A stretch of DNA of 64,000 nt from Cristatella mucedo (GCA_009760855.2 WPIO01000114.1:621001-685000), one strand, 5' to 3'; counted from the stretch's first letter, positions 20,183-32,539 are shown. Notes: generated by a model not told the origin, from the sequence alone. Translations and numbers: made by a program.

Positions 20183-23100
20183 TAATAATAATAATAATGA
20201 TAATGCACTTGATAAAGCGCCCTCACAACACCCAATATCTTTCTAGGCGCTTTACATTTGCTGCGAAGGGAGGCACAATTGAATGGTAAGCAAAATCATG
20301 CTTGAAAAATAAACAAAATGAATAACATGGTTAGGGGGTGACATGCACACGGTCAGAATGCAAATGTGGTCAGTGGCAGCATGAACAGTGTCAGCACTCA
20401 TAAGCACATCAATGATAAATCGCAGGGACCCACTAAATGCTGCCCTAAAAAAGTGTGTTTTTAAGTTCCTTTTAAATGTGGTCAGGTCAGGGATGTTGTA
20501 ATGCAGGTCGGGAGGGAGCTCCAGGCATTGGAGGCATACGAACTAAATGCACGGTCTCTAAAGGATTTAAGGTTCGTACAAGGTATTTTTTATTCCGAAA
20601 AGCGGGTGGCACGATGCTTGATCTGATGGGGTAGTGCGTGGTAGATGGTGTATCTGCGAGATAGGCTGAAGCAATAGAATGAAGGGACCTAATAGTCAGC
20701 GACAAAACCTTGAAGTCAATCTGTTACCTGACTTGCAAACAGTGCAGGTTGGACAGAAGTGGAGTAATGTGGCAAATGCGACGCTCACGACAGATAAGCC
20801 TAGCTGCAGAGTTTTGCACCAGCTGCAATCGCCTGATCGCATATGCCTTTAGGCAGATAAGCAATGAGTTGCAGAAGTCAAGAGGGGATGTCAAGAATGT
20901 ATGGACCAACTTAGATGCGGCATTCTTGTTGAAACAAGCCCAAATTTTAGCAATGTTGTGATGCTGAAAATAGCCAGACTTAACTGTAGAGCTGATGTGG
21001 ACGTCTAACGAGAGGTGGCTTTGGAATACGACGCCTTGATTTCGAGCCTATTCAACAAGAGATATGCTGGTAGAGCCAGTTTTCAGAGTCAGCCTTTCCA
21101 ATATCTGAATCACGCTAGGTTTGCCCGTATTGTAATTTAGTTTTCTCATCATTTAGTTTCAGAACGTTTGCTGCCATTTATGTGCAGATGTCATCAATGA
21201 ATTCACCAAGTGAGTTGAGAGAATTTGAGGTCCTCGAAGGCTGGGAGGGATCAAAGCAAAGGTACAAATGAGTGTCATCCGCATAGAAGTGAAAGCCTAG
21301 ATTGTGCTTGGCAATCACATCAGCAAGAGGGAGAGTATAAACCGTGAAAACAACCGGGCCTAGCATGGAGTCCAGGCGTACCTAATTATTTTAATGTACC
21401 TCGGATGATCTTTGTCCGTTGATGTCAATACTCTGGAGTCTCCCACTGAGATAGGACATGAACCACTGCAGAGCAGTGCCAGTGATGCCCAGGCGAGATT
21501 AGAGGCACTCTTGAAGAACTTTGTGATCGATGGTATCAAAAGCTGCCGAAAGATCAAGCAAAACAAGTAGAGACACTCTATCCATGTCTGCATTCCTAAT
21601 TTGATTGGTGTATACCGTAAGCAATGCTGACTCTGTCGAGCGATTAGCTCTAAAGCCAGACTTGAACTTACTAGCACGGTGTGAGGTTTCGATACATGAG
21701 TTCAGCTGGTCCGCCAATACTCGTTCCAGTGTCTTTGATAGGAATTGTAGATGGGAGATTGGGCTGTAGTTGCTTAAGTTCTCTTGGTCTATAGTCAATT
21801 TCCTGAGAAGTGACCTGACTAAAGCTTTTCTTGAAAGGTTCTGGGACATGGCCTAAGGCCAGTGACATATTATTGATGTTAGTTACGCATGGCAGCAGCA
21901 GATCAATGCAACATAGGAGCAGGACAGTGTGAATAGGGTCCAGAGGACTTGTGGTCTTATTTTATTGAGATATGAACTTCAGGACCAGATCACTAGTGAC
22001 CTGCTTAAATGCAGACATTGAAGTGCAGCCAGGAACCGAGGAACAGCATTCTAGTGGGGAGGTTGTCATCGCAGGGATGGATTCCCTGATTTTGTCTATC
22101 TTCTGCACAAAGAATCGAGAGAAGCGATCGGCTAGATCATCACAAGGATCATCAGGTAAGGAGCTAACCTGGGAACGGTTGAGGAGATGGTTTATTGTCG
22201 ACATCAGCATTTTTGGATTGTGCATCTGTGATTCAACGATGTTTCTATAGAAGCTAGACTTAGCATTTGCTTGGATCGATTGGCCCAACCCACAGTAGTC
22301 TTCATATGCCTGTCGATGGAAAGTTAGTCCGGATCTTTTGTATGCTATTTCAACCTTCCGTTTAGTAGACCTAGCTTTTCATGTCAGTGGTAAACCATAG
22401 GCCGTCTTGGCAGGAGCGCACAAAGTACTTTGTCAGAGATGCAAACTCGTCGACCGTTTCAGCTAGTGTCGTGTTGTATCTATCTACCAATAATGACAGA
22501 TCGGGGGGATGACTGAGCAGCAGAGGTGAAGCAGATATTCTCGCACGAACAGCATTGATATCAAGGGTCTTGAGGTTTTGCGATTCACAGGTTATTTTAG
22601 AGGAGGATGCGGGCACACACTGTAGATTGAATGAGATCTGCATGTGGTCAGATAAGCAGGATTTGGTAATAATTGGTGATGCCGAAGTGCAGTTGTATGT
22701 GAAAATCTGGTCGTGCTTGTGAACCTTGATGTGGGTAAGGCCAAGCACATGAGCCACAAGAGACAGTGAGTCAGTCAATGCACAAAATCTGGTGCTGAAA
22801 GCGCCAGATATGTTATAAAAGTGAACGTTGAGATCACCCATAACGAGGAAGGATCGATTTCTTGCACTCAGAATCGAAATGAGATCGGAGAAATCTGAGA
22901 TAAAGAAGGATTTGACACCTGGTAGGTGATCGACTTCTGCCACTATCGGTAGCTTGTTTTCGGGTGAGACCAAGACAATTGACAGAACACTGCTTCGAGG
23001 GTACTGCAAATGGCTTGAAGTTGAATTTCGAGAGCACGATAGCAGCAACTCCACCTCTAGTGTTGATCGATCTAGGGGTGTGAAAGAACGAGAGACAAGA

Positions 23101-23370
23101 TGGAGTTGCGTCTTTATTTTTCGGGCAGTTTATTGATTTCAGCTAAGTTTCAGTTAGGGCGAGAAGGTCGATACCATTTTCAGAAATAAGGTCGCTTATT
23201 GCCAGAGGTTTATTGCACATTGAGTGAGGATCCCAACGGCAAGCGTTAAGTCTGGCCGATGGAGTTACAACAGGCCTGATGACCACTAAGTTAGAGAGAT
23301 TTACAGTGACACATGCAGGGGAGCGTGCTGAGCGGTTCGAGACAATGCTAGGAATACCAAACAAGTTTGT
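20183..23370 (-). mobile_element. LINE A, nearly full length, many mutations
   Basis: Read on the minus strand, it covers an APE-type endonuclease (about 23364-22371, with LLALTET, RSFLVMGDLNVHF and SDHMQISFNL visible), a linker, the RT palm (about 21868-21178, [29 protein letters not shown]) and the C-terminal domain. It ends with the 3' hairpin (about 20215-20255) and an ATT-rich tail at 20183-20200. Multiple frameshifts and stops break the frame, so it is inactive. Its 5' limit, near CCAAACAAG, falls at the same element position as that of 55010-58200. This suggests either the natural 5' end or a common truncation. Confidence 0.88.
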
Positions 23371-23599
23371 ACTCAGCTAGCAGTTCCCGCCCAACGAGGT
23401 ACATCTGAACTGGCAGTTCCAGCCACTGCGGCGGCTATGGGGTGCTTTTCATGAATCTTAGCAACAACGCTATTGTCTAGGAATGCATTTGATCTACGAT
23501 GACGAAGCGATAGCTGCTGCTGACGATCCTAACTGACTTATGCATTTGCGACCAAGCTGAAAACACAAGAGCAGAGCAAACGTGAACCCGTTGGAGTTA

Positions 23600-23800
23600 T
23601 GACTCTTAGGAGACAATTGCGTACTTGCACAATGAGCTGCTGAGCTCACCGAGTAAAGTTGTACTGAGGTCGTTTCTTACTATTGCATATTGAAAAAGCA
23701 ATCCACAGCAGTGGTACTGAGGAAGCTTTAATTAAGCCAAGAACTACCTAAAGCGTCTCGTCGAGGTGACATACTGACGATCATAAAGCTCTCACTCTCC
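23600..23800. repeat. Dispersed segment D, partial copy
   Basis: Similar to 17690-17830 and 31370-31500 (ACTATTGCATATTGAAAA...CACAGCAG landmark). It lies upstream of the 20183-23370 LINE. Confidence 0.4.
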
Positions 23801-24690
23801 TTCTATTTGACATGGTTTTGACGGCAAATACAGATAAAGGTCTCTGTCCAGAGGCACTTTTATAACCCAATCAATGTCAGTGTGCAACGTTTACATAATT
23901 GCATCATCATTCTTGAGACCGTGTTGACCGAAGTTATATATAACAGTATATCAACCTCGGCTGGGCTTTCTTTTATCTCACATTTGTATGGTCTATAATG
24001 GGCCACCATGTAAGTATTGCAACTTTCCACGCCCCAAAGGGTTCCAGGAGACGGTCGGCTTACAGTCTGGCTTTCACCTACAGATACATTAGACCGTCTA
24101 TCTTGCGGGAACAAGGTGCTCGGCTCCGAATGCTAGATCGAGAGGTGACAGTAGAAATACAGCGACAAGCCGATCGGTAAAATGTAAGAAAATATTTGCA
24201 GCAGATAGCGCGAAACCATAGCCACACATCACCTAGCCTTCAAAACCTTGATATCTCGTGGTTGTGTAAGGTTGTAGGGATTTTCCATTCCTGTAATGGA
24301 GAACAGCTTTGGATAATGTGGATTCCTTTGGAATTTAAGATTCCGATGCTAATTTTGCTTACCTGGTAGGCATGCAGTCACATGAAAATAACTTCTTGAA
24401 ACTATTCTCGTATCGCCACTACGTGGCTTTGATAAGGGCGGTGAAAATGTAGACCCAACAACATATCATTGGATTTGGTGCCTAAATACTTTTAAGTAAT
24501 GGGATCGATTTCCAGTTGGAAAGATCTTATGCAGCTTAAGCAAAGATATATTTTAAAATGGTATTATTCTAACCACTAATTCAGTAAACGTAAAGTAGCA
24601 TGACTTCGCCATTTATGTATTGATTCATTTCCAGGCATATTTGTATAGTTGAAAATCCACTAGCCAGCATCAACAAAAACACGGTCATGT
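23801..24690. other. No feature seen
   Basis: Short ORFs only (84 codons minus at 23860-24114, 60 codons plus at 23998-24180), overlapping each other and without motifs. No repeat is recognised. Confidence 0.4.
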
Positions 24691-24693
24691 CTG

Positions 24694-24770
24694 TGTATAT
24701 ATATATATATATTTATTTATTTATTTATTTATTTATATGCATAACATTTATATATATATATATATGCATA
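24694..24770. repeat. Compound (TA)n-(TTTA)n-(TA)n microsatellite
   Basis: A TA run, then about six TTTA units, then TATGCATAACAT and another TA run. The halves can pair as an AT-rich cruciform. Confidence 0.9.
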
Positions 24771-24814
24771 CACTGATTGAAAAATCATTCAGAAAGCTCG
24801 ATTAGGTCTGTATC

Positions 24815-24995
24815 TCTGAGAACTTGCATGCTGACCATGTGTATGTCACCCTAACCATTTTATTCCTGTTGTTTACCAAGCATGATACTTCTGCTCCCCA
24901 TTCGACCGTGTTTCCTTTGTAGCAAATGTAAAGCGCCTAGAAAGAGATCGAGATCTCTGAGGGCGCTTTATCAAGTGTATTATTGTGATTATTTA
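24815..24995 (+). mobile_element. LINE A 3' tail with perfect hairpin
   Basis: A well-preserved tail. The outer arms TAAAGCGCC (24929-24937) and GGCGCTTTA (24962-24970) pair perfectly, and the inner AGAGA/TCTCT also pairs. It is followed by ATT-rich DNA and directly by the 104 bp tandem array. Confidence 0.9.
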
Positions 24996-24998
24996 TTA

Positions 24999-25312
24999 CT
25001 GCAGTCATCTTATAATTGTGGAATTTGGCTCATTGGTTGACTTGAATTATTATCCTATTTGGATATTTTAATTCATACATGGTAGAGAGTGGCGTCGGGT
25101 AGCTGCAGTCATCTTATAATTGTGGAATTTGGCTCATTGGTTGACTTGAATTATTATCCTATTTGGATATTTTAATTCATACATGGTAGAGAGTGGCGTC
25201 GGGTAGCTGCAGTCATCTTATAATTGTGGAATTTGGCTCATTGGTTGACTTGAATTATTATCCTATTTGGATATTTTAATTCATACGTGGTAGAGAGTGG
25301 CGTCGGGTAGCT
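24999..25312 (+). repeat. Tandem repeat, three units of 104 bp
   Basis: Units start at 24999, 25103 and 25207 (each CTGCAGTCATC). They are almost identical; one substitution is seen by eye (CATACATGG to CATACGTGG in the third unit). The near identity implies a recent origin. Confidence 0.95.
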
Positions 25313-25870
25313 CCATGCTCGAAGTGAATCTTCAGCTTACGTCTCAGATGAGGTGCCCGGAATGGGGCAGGGTCCCCGTGGGCTGGATCAGAGCTACTAG
25401 TTCAAGGATCGACAGGTTAAGCTAAAATTGGTGACCAAAACTGAGTTGGGTTCGCAGTCAGTCTAGTTCGCCGTTTGGTGCCCAATACCCAATGATGCCT
25501 CTGCGTCTCTATAATAACTTCAGGTATTCTACAGATATATTCATTGTTACCGTGCATGAGCATTACTCAGACATAGTAATAACAATAAGATCAGCTTAGT
25601 TGAAGATGTGATGTCGCCAGTGGTCGAAACTTACTGGTAGGACTTCATAGGTGGCTGGGTAATATATTCTCTCTATCCTGCATGCTTCCTATTAAATGGT
25701 AGGCTATTGATTCAACTAACCACAGGTTTACATTTCTATTTAGCACCTAATGTGGTAGTAGCTCACGTCCATGAGGCTGCATGATGAGGAAAGTCGATAT
25801 TTCTGTTCGTATACAGAGTTTCGAAAATTCCTTTAAATCTTTTAGGATGATAGTGCTACTGTACTTTGTG
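25313..25870. other. No feature seen
   Basis: No gene or repeat family recognised. Confidence 0.5.
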
Positions 25871-25881
25871 GGTGGCTGGGC

Positions 25882-26178
25882 GTGGCACTGGCGGCAGTGA
25901 CCTTAGCTGGCCATGTCCTGTGTCCTGTCTTTGGCCTGAGAAGCACTAATTTACTTCACGGGGATGATTTGGGCCTAGGAGATGATTTCCCGAGTAAGCC
26001 TCATTGCTGGGACCTTTTCAGTCACCGTTGGAGCTTACAAGTTCCGATTAAGCTAACGAAATTAAAAAAATGTAGTGCCCCACTGTCACCACTGATAGCA
26101 ATCGAGACAGAAGATCAAAAGTCAAGGACTCACATTTGCAACCGCCATACAGCTAACAGATTCTTTCTGAACCACTGA
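25882..26178 (+). CDS. Hypothetical ORF with signal-peptide-like start
   Basis: 98 codons are open. The start MALAAVTLAGHVLCPVFGL resembles a signal peptide, although the first codon may be a near-cognate (CTGGCACTGGCG context) rather than ATG. The mature part is short, with KPHCWDLFSHRWSLQVP and a basic end. It lies about 100 bp before an F segment, as does the ORF at 15298-15687. No family is recognised. Confidence 0.22.
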   Translation: MALAAVTLAGHVLCPVFGLRSTNLLHGDDLGLGDDFPSKPHCWDLFSHRWSLQVPIKLTKLKKCSAPLSPLIAIETEDQKSRTHICNRHTANRFFLNH

Positions 26179-26284
26179 ACGTTCCTTTCTGTTCCTTTCG
26201 CTTTGGCATCCTCTTGTCCCGTGTCCTCTGGCTTTCTTAACCACGAGCGAGTTTCAGAATATCAAGATAGTACGAGTTCTGTCT

Positions 26285-26430
26285 ACGATCGGCCCTGAGT
26301 ATTTTCTTAGGTGCTTTTGATTAATTATTTACTAAAGCACGTTACTTGTTATTACCCGCTGGTAATTGATACTCCAACAAAAAGCAGTAAAGGGCTTCGA
26401 CAATGATTTGTTTCTCTTAGATCACAATGC
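26285..26430 (+). repeat. Dispersed segment F, copy 2
   Basis: Matches 15722-15885 and 34795-34950: CGGCCCTGAGTATT, then GTTACTTGTTATTAC..GCTGGTAATTGAT, then TTTCTCTTAG. Confidence 0.5.
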
Positions 26431-26534
26431 AGCAGAATTATTATTGATACTTTTTAGATATTTATATGAGAACACCTAAAGCAAGGAATTGCACTTAAAT
26501 AGCACAACGAAAAAATTGAAATTCAACGAGCTGT

Positions 26535-26848
26535 AAAATGCAATGTATTGTAATTTAATGTACCTCCATCTGTAACTATTAAAAGCTACAAACACAATGC
26601 TGGTGTTACCGGAGAGTTTTGTACACCGATCTCGCAGCTTAAGCGGCTTTCGGTGCGCATATGGAGCCAAAAGATTTCATCTCAAGCATCAAAGAGAAAG
26701 TGGGAAGCAAAGCAAAGTCAGGAGACATGTGATCAAACCTCTGGGACTTAAATACTAGCCTTGCAGCGGTATTTATAGCTATTCGCAATGGCCCAGCACA
26801 AAGGGAATTACAAAAACCAATCCAAGACAGAAATAAGGAGCTAGTTAA
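26535..26848 (-). mobile_element. LINE B 3' end with internal deletion
   Basis: 3' UTR hairpin and C-terminal codons (26535-26715) are joined directly to an upstream part (26716-26848, ARLVFKSQRFDHMSP). The intervening C-terminal segment present in the next copy is deleted. It abuts the next LINE B head to tail. Confidence 0.75.
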
Positions 26849-29365
26849 TGTAATGTATCTTCGTCTGTAACTCCACAAATTTAAAGACCACGTGGGTGCT
26901 ACGCTGGAGAGTTTTGTATAGCACTCTCTTAGTCTAAGCGGCTTTCGGTATGCATTCGGTAGCCAACAGACTTTGTCTTAGGACACAGAGAAAGTGGGAA
27001 GCATAGCAGAGTCAGGAGAGCAGTTAAGGTAGTGAGTAGCATGGAAGTAGCATCTCAGGATCACTGAAAGAAATGAGCCATAGTCGGCAGTAGGAGAGTA
27101 GTTGTCGTTGGGTAAAAATTGTGCAAGCGACTGCCACTGTCTAGGACCTGCAGAACTAAAGCTTCTGTTGCCAGCGGTATTTAAGAGAAGGAATGGAGCA
27201 GCTAATTTATTGCCCACACAGGACCTGAGAGCTTGAACAGGCCGAAACCGGTGCAGTGGTTCAGCTAGGTACGAAGAAGCCAAACCGTGGCGGGCCTTGT
27301 GAGTCAACTTTGCTCTGGATCTGTTGCTTAACCGGCAACCATCCTAGCTCTTTTAGCAAAGGAGACACGTGTTCAAGCCGCTGGGACTTGAAGACTAGCC
27401 TTGCAGCCATATTCATAGCCTGCTGCTGTGGCCTATTAGCTTTCTTTGGCAGCCCAGCCAATAAGGAAGTGCAATGATCAAGCTGAGACAGAAATAAGGA
27501 GGTAGTTAAATGTTATACAAGGAACTGTGGGAGACAGCTCCTAATCTTGGACAGGGATCGGACGTGATGTTTAGCTGTAGAAGCCGTCTACCGCATTAAG
27601 CTTTAAAAATTAAGGCAGTTGTCGAAAGCGACACCTTAATTTCGAGCACGTTGTGATGGTCAGCATCACCTATTAGAAGAGCAAAGCCTTTTAATCCAGC
27701 TACACACTAAGGTAATTCTATGAGCAGCAGTCCGGTTTTATTATCATTTATTTCTGAAAGCTTTCCGACATCCAGGATCAAATATCGGCACGGCAAGCAT
27801 TCAGTTTCTCAGTTCCTGCAGTCTATTCCGACGGTTTGAATGACAAATTCAGCTGAGCATCATAAACACAGAAGTGATATCCTATTCCGTCGGCCATAAG
27901 GACATTTCGCAGAGGTTGAGTATATATGGAGAACAGCAAGTGGCCGAGTACGAACCCTTGAGGGACTCCACAGGTGACCCTTCTCGTTTGTGAAACCTGA
28001 CCCCCACACGACACGGATTGAACTCGATCAGATAAGTACGATTCAAACCACGCTAGTGCTTCGTCTGCCAGACCGATCGTTCTTTTCAATCGTTCAAGCA
28101 GAACCTCGTGATCAATGGTGTCGAAGGCAGCAGACAGATCTAGCAGAGCTAGGGCAGGGACATTCCAGTCGTCGTTGCCACGTAGAATGTTATTGTTAAC
28201 ACGAAGGAGAGCAGTTTCAGTGGAGTGCTGCCTCTTGAACCCTGATTGAAATGTTTCTGACATTCCATAATTTTCAATGTGTTCAACCAGCTGCTTAGCA
28301 AAACTTCTTGCAAGAATTTTTGATAAGAAAGGAAGAACAAAAACTGGGCGATAGTTTGCAAGGACCTCTGTGTCTAATCCAGGCTTTTTAAGAATGAGTC
28401 TAAGGATTGCCGATTTGAAGGACTTGGGGACGACCTTTTTTCCCTAAGAAAAAATTCAAAATTAAAAATCTTAATCAAATAATTATTGTAAAATAAAATA
28501 ATTAGGAATCTTGCTTATGGTAGGGCTAAGTCGGTATGCTAGTGGAGACCATGGAGATGACGGTATGGGGTCTACAGAAGATGAGCTCTGTTTGCTAGAC
28601 TTAATTAAGGTAGCTACATAGCATGCAGAAACCTCGGAGATCCTTTTAAGGAAGGTCACAGGTTGTGGAACCGCAACTGGTTTAGTCTTAATGGCTTAAT
28701 AGAGGCACGAATGTGCACACTTTTTTCAGTAAAGAAGGCTGACAGCTTTTCGGCTAAGCCCATAATATCTGGGGAGTCAGACTTCACAACATTGGCCAGT
28801 AAATGATTTACTGTTCTTTAAATCTATTTAGTGTCCTTTGGCAGGAATTCAGCTTTCTAATGAAAAAAGAAGCCCTGGTTTTTTAAGCTTTTGTGTGAAA
28901 AATCGAAGGAAGTCTTTGAAATTGACTGGCTCTGCATCAGACCCCGATTTCTGGAAATGACGTTCAAGCCTGCGCTTAACCCGGCACATCTTTAGGAGTT
29001 TCTTTGTAAATTGAATTGAATCTCCATGACTTTGAACACGGATAGAATGAACGGGAGCGTGCTTGTCAAGAGCACTCCTGAGTGTCATGTTCACAGCATC
29101 AGTGTGGGTATCAAGGCTGCCGGTGGAGTCTGAAAGCAGATCGAGAATACCTGCATCACAAACTGATTTCGAAAACATGTGCATGTCAATGCTTTGTAAG
29201 TTACGTCGCTTCTTAAGTTCGACATTACCCTGAACGTATAAAGGAGCAGTAACAGTAAACAAGATCGAACAATGATATGAGAGGGTCAGTGGGCACACCA
29301 CAAGGTCTGAAGTGAGGACATCCTTAGTGATCACGAGATCTAGAATGTGGCCACCGACGTGGATA
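26849..29365 (-). mobile_element. LINE B, endonuclease end through RT to 3' end
   Basis: On the minus strand it begins in the last part of the APE endonuclease (GGHILDLVITKDVLTSDLV, about 29355-29300, then SYHCSIL). It runs through the linker (frame 28849-29334) into RT (27823-28263: LLDLSAAFDTIDHEVLLERL, CGVPQGFVLGHLLF). The metal-binding YADD site is changed to VYDA, so the RT would be dead. The C-terminal domain and 3' UTR follow to 26849, ending at GTAACTCC-type hairpin bases. Frameshifts separate the parts. Family B is a different CR1/L2-type LINE from family A. Confidence 0.85.
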
Positions 29366-30680
29366 GTTAAGTTTTGCTAGCCACTGTGGAAGGCAACTCC
29401 TAATCTTACATGAGGATCGGACGCGATTGCTAGCTGTAGAACCAGTATTCTGAATGAAGGTTTTAAAATTGAGGCCGCAGTCGAAAATGACACCTGAGCT
29501 TCGAGCAGGCGGTGATGGTTGCACGACAGCATCACACATTAGAAGAGCCAAGCCTTTTAATCCAGCAACATACTTAGGGTATCCTATCTGCAGCAATTCA
29601 CTTTTATCGTCATTTAGTATATAAAATCTCTGACATCCAGGGTCGAATGCTTGCAAGAAAACCGTTTGATTTATCCGTTCTGCAGCAGATTCTGACGGTT
29701 AGAGTGACAAATACAGCGGTGCATCGCCAGCATAAATCGGATCCATCCTATTCTGTGGGCCTTAATCACTTTCCCCAGAGGTTGAGCACAAATTGAGAAA
29801 AGTAATAAGGCACCGAGGACTAACCCCTGAGGGATTCCAAGGGTGACCTTCCTCGAGAATCAGACCTGACCCCCAAGCGAAACGGACTGAATACGATCAG
29901 ACAAGTACCATTCAAGCCGCGCCAGTGCCTCGTCTGCCAGACCGATCGTCGTTCTCAATCGTTCTAGTAGGACATCGTGACCAATAGTGTAGAAGGAATC
30001 TGAAAGATCCAGCAGAGCAAGGGCAGGGACTTTCCCGTCATTACTGCCGGGCAGACTGTCACTGTTAACACATGGGAGAGCAGTTTCAGTAGAGTGCTGC
30101 CTCTTGAACCCCAATTGAAATGTATCTGACATTTAATTTTCTTTTAATTTTCAGCCAGCTGCTTAGTGACAATTGTTCAGGAATCTTTGACAAAAAAGGA
30201 TGAAGAGAAACTGGGAGAGCTCGAGAAAGGACCACTTTATCTAATCCAGGCTTTTTAAGTACCTTTTAATTTTCAGCCAGCTGCTTAGTGACAATTGTTC
30301 AGGAATATTTGACAAAAAAGGATGAAGAGAAACTGGGAGAGCTCGAGAAAGGACCACTTTATCTAATCCAGGCTTTTTAAGTACCGGTATAAGGCTTGCC
30401 GATTTGAAAGACTTGGGTACGATCTCTTTTTTCAAAAGAAGCATCACAAATCTCGATTAAGGCTGGGCTAAGTTGGTCTTCCAGGGATGACCACGGGGAC
30501 GATAATGTGGGGTCTTAAGGAGACGGGCTCTTTTTACTAAACCTTGTTAAGGAAGCCACATCACATGCAGAAACCTCAGAAAACCTTTTAAGGAAGGTCA
30601 CGTGTAGTGATTCAGCTATTGCTTTACTCGGGAAGGGCTTTAGGAAGACACGAAGATGGACAATTGCAATCAAATTTCAT
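29366..30680 (-). mobile_element. LINE B, RT part with internal 122 bp duplication
   Basis: A second LINE B copy immediately upstream of the first. It shows RT motifs in 29860-30132 (LLDLSDSFYTIGHDVLLERL, with the catalytic aspartate context altered) and a later region in 29324-29656. Its 3' part stops abruptly at the 5' edge of the neighbouring copy. It is frameshifted and inactive. Confidence 0.8.
30141..30384 (-). repeat. 122 bp tandem duplication inside LINE B
   Basis: Units 30141-30262 and 30263-30384 both start CTTTTAATTTTCAGCC and end TTTTTAAGTAC. One difference is seen (GAATCTTTG versus GAATATTTG). Confidence 0.95.
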
Positions 30681-30689
30681 GTAAGCGAA

Positions 30690-31325
30690 CTCATGCAGAT
30701 TTGTCTGCCTTTAAGAAGATTCAAATGTCTTGATGCCAGACTGATGTAGGATCGCTCAGAGGCAGTTCATGGGATGAAGGTCAAACTGCCACGTATGGTT
30801 GCTAAATGTCTTCAATGACTAAAATGTTCCTAAAGCGAACTTTTGAGACAGTATACAGCTTTAGAGATTTGATTTCAAATGGAGGTGATTAGCAATGGAA
30901 AATTTGAAAATCTTTAATGCCTAAGGTGTCCATTCTAACGTGGAAAATCTTATCGGTACACAGCAACTTGCCAATGTCTTATTGAGAGCTTTCTCTAGTC
31001 ACCTCAGCTTGATCTTGCTTGATGTAAAAGTAATTTAGGCTAAGCCAGATAACGTCTGAAGTATTTTCTAGATACTCCGTAAAATGATGTGACATGATTT
31101 CATGCTTTTGAAATACCCGTCAACTAGATAGGCAGGCCAAACTACTCACGTTTCCCATCTAAAATGATTAAAAAAGGTTGAGATCCATTTAAGGATTAAG
31201 CCCAGGTATTCTCGCAGCGACTGAATAAATCGTAAAGAACTTTGCTATTAGGACTCCATAATAATGTCTCTCCCTACGCCCGACTTTTTACATAAATTTT
31301 TTTTTCCAAGACGGATGAACTAAGG
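30690..31325. other. No feature seen
   Basis: AT-rich, no gene or repeat family recognised. Confidence 0.5.
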
Positions 31326-31329
31326 CATG

Positions 31330-32420
31330 AGAAAACTCGCTAGCACACACGACCTTGCTACAGTGATGACCGCAAGGAGCCGACTTTGCTTGCACACATT
31401 AGAGCATAGCTCTTCTGTAAAGCTTTGCAGTAAAACGTCGTACCAATGCAGATCGAAAACAGGCTCCAAAGCAGCAGTAGCGTTGAGTGCTTGACCGTCA
31501 CAGAGAGCAAACTGATGTGCCTCATCTTCAGCTCGTGCTGTAAAAAAAGAGAGAAGGAACGTTTGAGGGTCGTAATTAAATGGCCACGACCTGGGAGCTC
31601 CCGCTTTCTTGCTGATCGAGCTGGTTTTGTTAGTGAATAAAGTCACTAGTTACTGCCTTGTAGTGGTGCCAAGATTTAATCGATGCGGGCACTCGACATG
31701 TACGTAATCGCATCCGGGTAAAGCAATTAGCTGCTCGTGGGACCGAAGTTAAAACACCAGTATATTAACGCTGACAAAACTGCAATTTATACTTCTGCTG
31801 ATTGTTTCGTAATGGTCCGGAATACCAGTAATGGAATATTGAGCGGCCCGTTTAAGGATCCTGAGTCCCAGGGTCTTGCAAGCAACTGACCTTCACCTAT
31901 AGGTTGATCCTCACCTAAGGGCCGAATACAGCTCGTGCAAACTCTGACTGCTAATGGCGCCCAATTGTCCCATGGGCTAGCTCAAAATCAAATCATAGAA
32001 ATCTCGATAACCGTAGTGATCCGAATCGTACATGATCGAGTGACATCCAAAATCAGTTTAGAGTTCCGCAGTTTTAGAACCCGAGTTTTCCCCAAATTCA
32101 TTCCGGTAAGAACTTCACGACAACTGAAAAGTAATCAGGGACTATGACGAAGGACTTACTACAGGGCGCATAAAGCCTAAGCAGAAGCACTAATGGCCGT
32201 TCTGGTAGCCCGGGGATTCCCTATGCAACTAATAATAGGCAAATAGGCTCTAGGAAATCAGAGAAATCAAGTCGTGCTGCGACAGCAGGATAGGACTGCC
32301 TAGAAGGACATTTTTTAATAATCGAAGCCTTGTGAAAGTACGGTAAAAGAGAATTCCAAAAGGGTGGCCCCTCGGACTGCAATCTACTGAGCTAATGGCT
32401 GCTTTCAGATCAGCTTTTTA
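31330..32420. repeat. Dispersed segment D, copy 2
   Basis: Aligned with 17640-18860 and 50650-51960. The strongest match to the third copy is around 32350-32405 (TTCCAAAAGGGT.GCCCC..AGACTGCAATC). The minus strand is open for 108 codons at 31320-31646 with DEAHQFALC..ALNATAALEP and FDLHWYDVLLQSF segments. Similar codons are recognisable in copy 1 and the partial copy, so D may carry a decayed exon. Confidence 0.55.
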
Positions 32421-32539
32421 AATTCTGCTTTGCATTTTAGAAAATAAGTGACTTCTTTGATCGAATTGGCTTGAGGCAAGTGCTTGTTATATGAGTAAAT
32501 AAATAGCACTAGCTTACAGCATTTTTGTCCCTTGGTGGA

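Noticed and set aside
21972-22250. Plus-strand ORFs over LINE A regions (also 56808-57044, 57360-57545, 57915-58220, 16703-16960)
   Set aside because: Antisense shadows of LINE A coding sequence.
24999-25312. CRISPR-like regularly spaced repeats
   Set aside because: Units are contiguous 104 bp tandem copies with no unique spacers, in a eukaryotic context.
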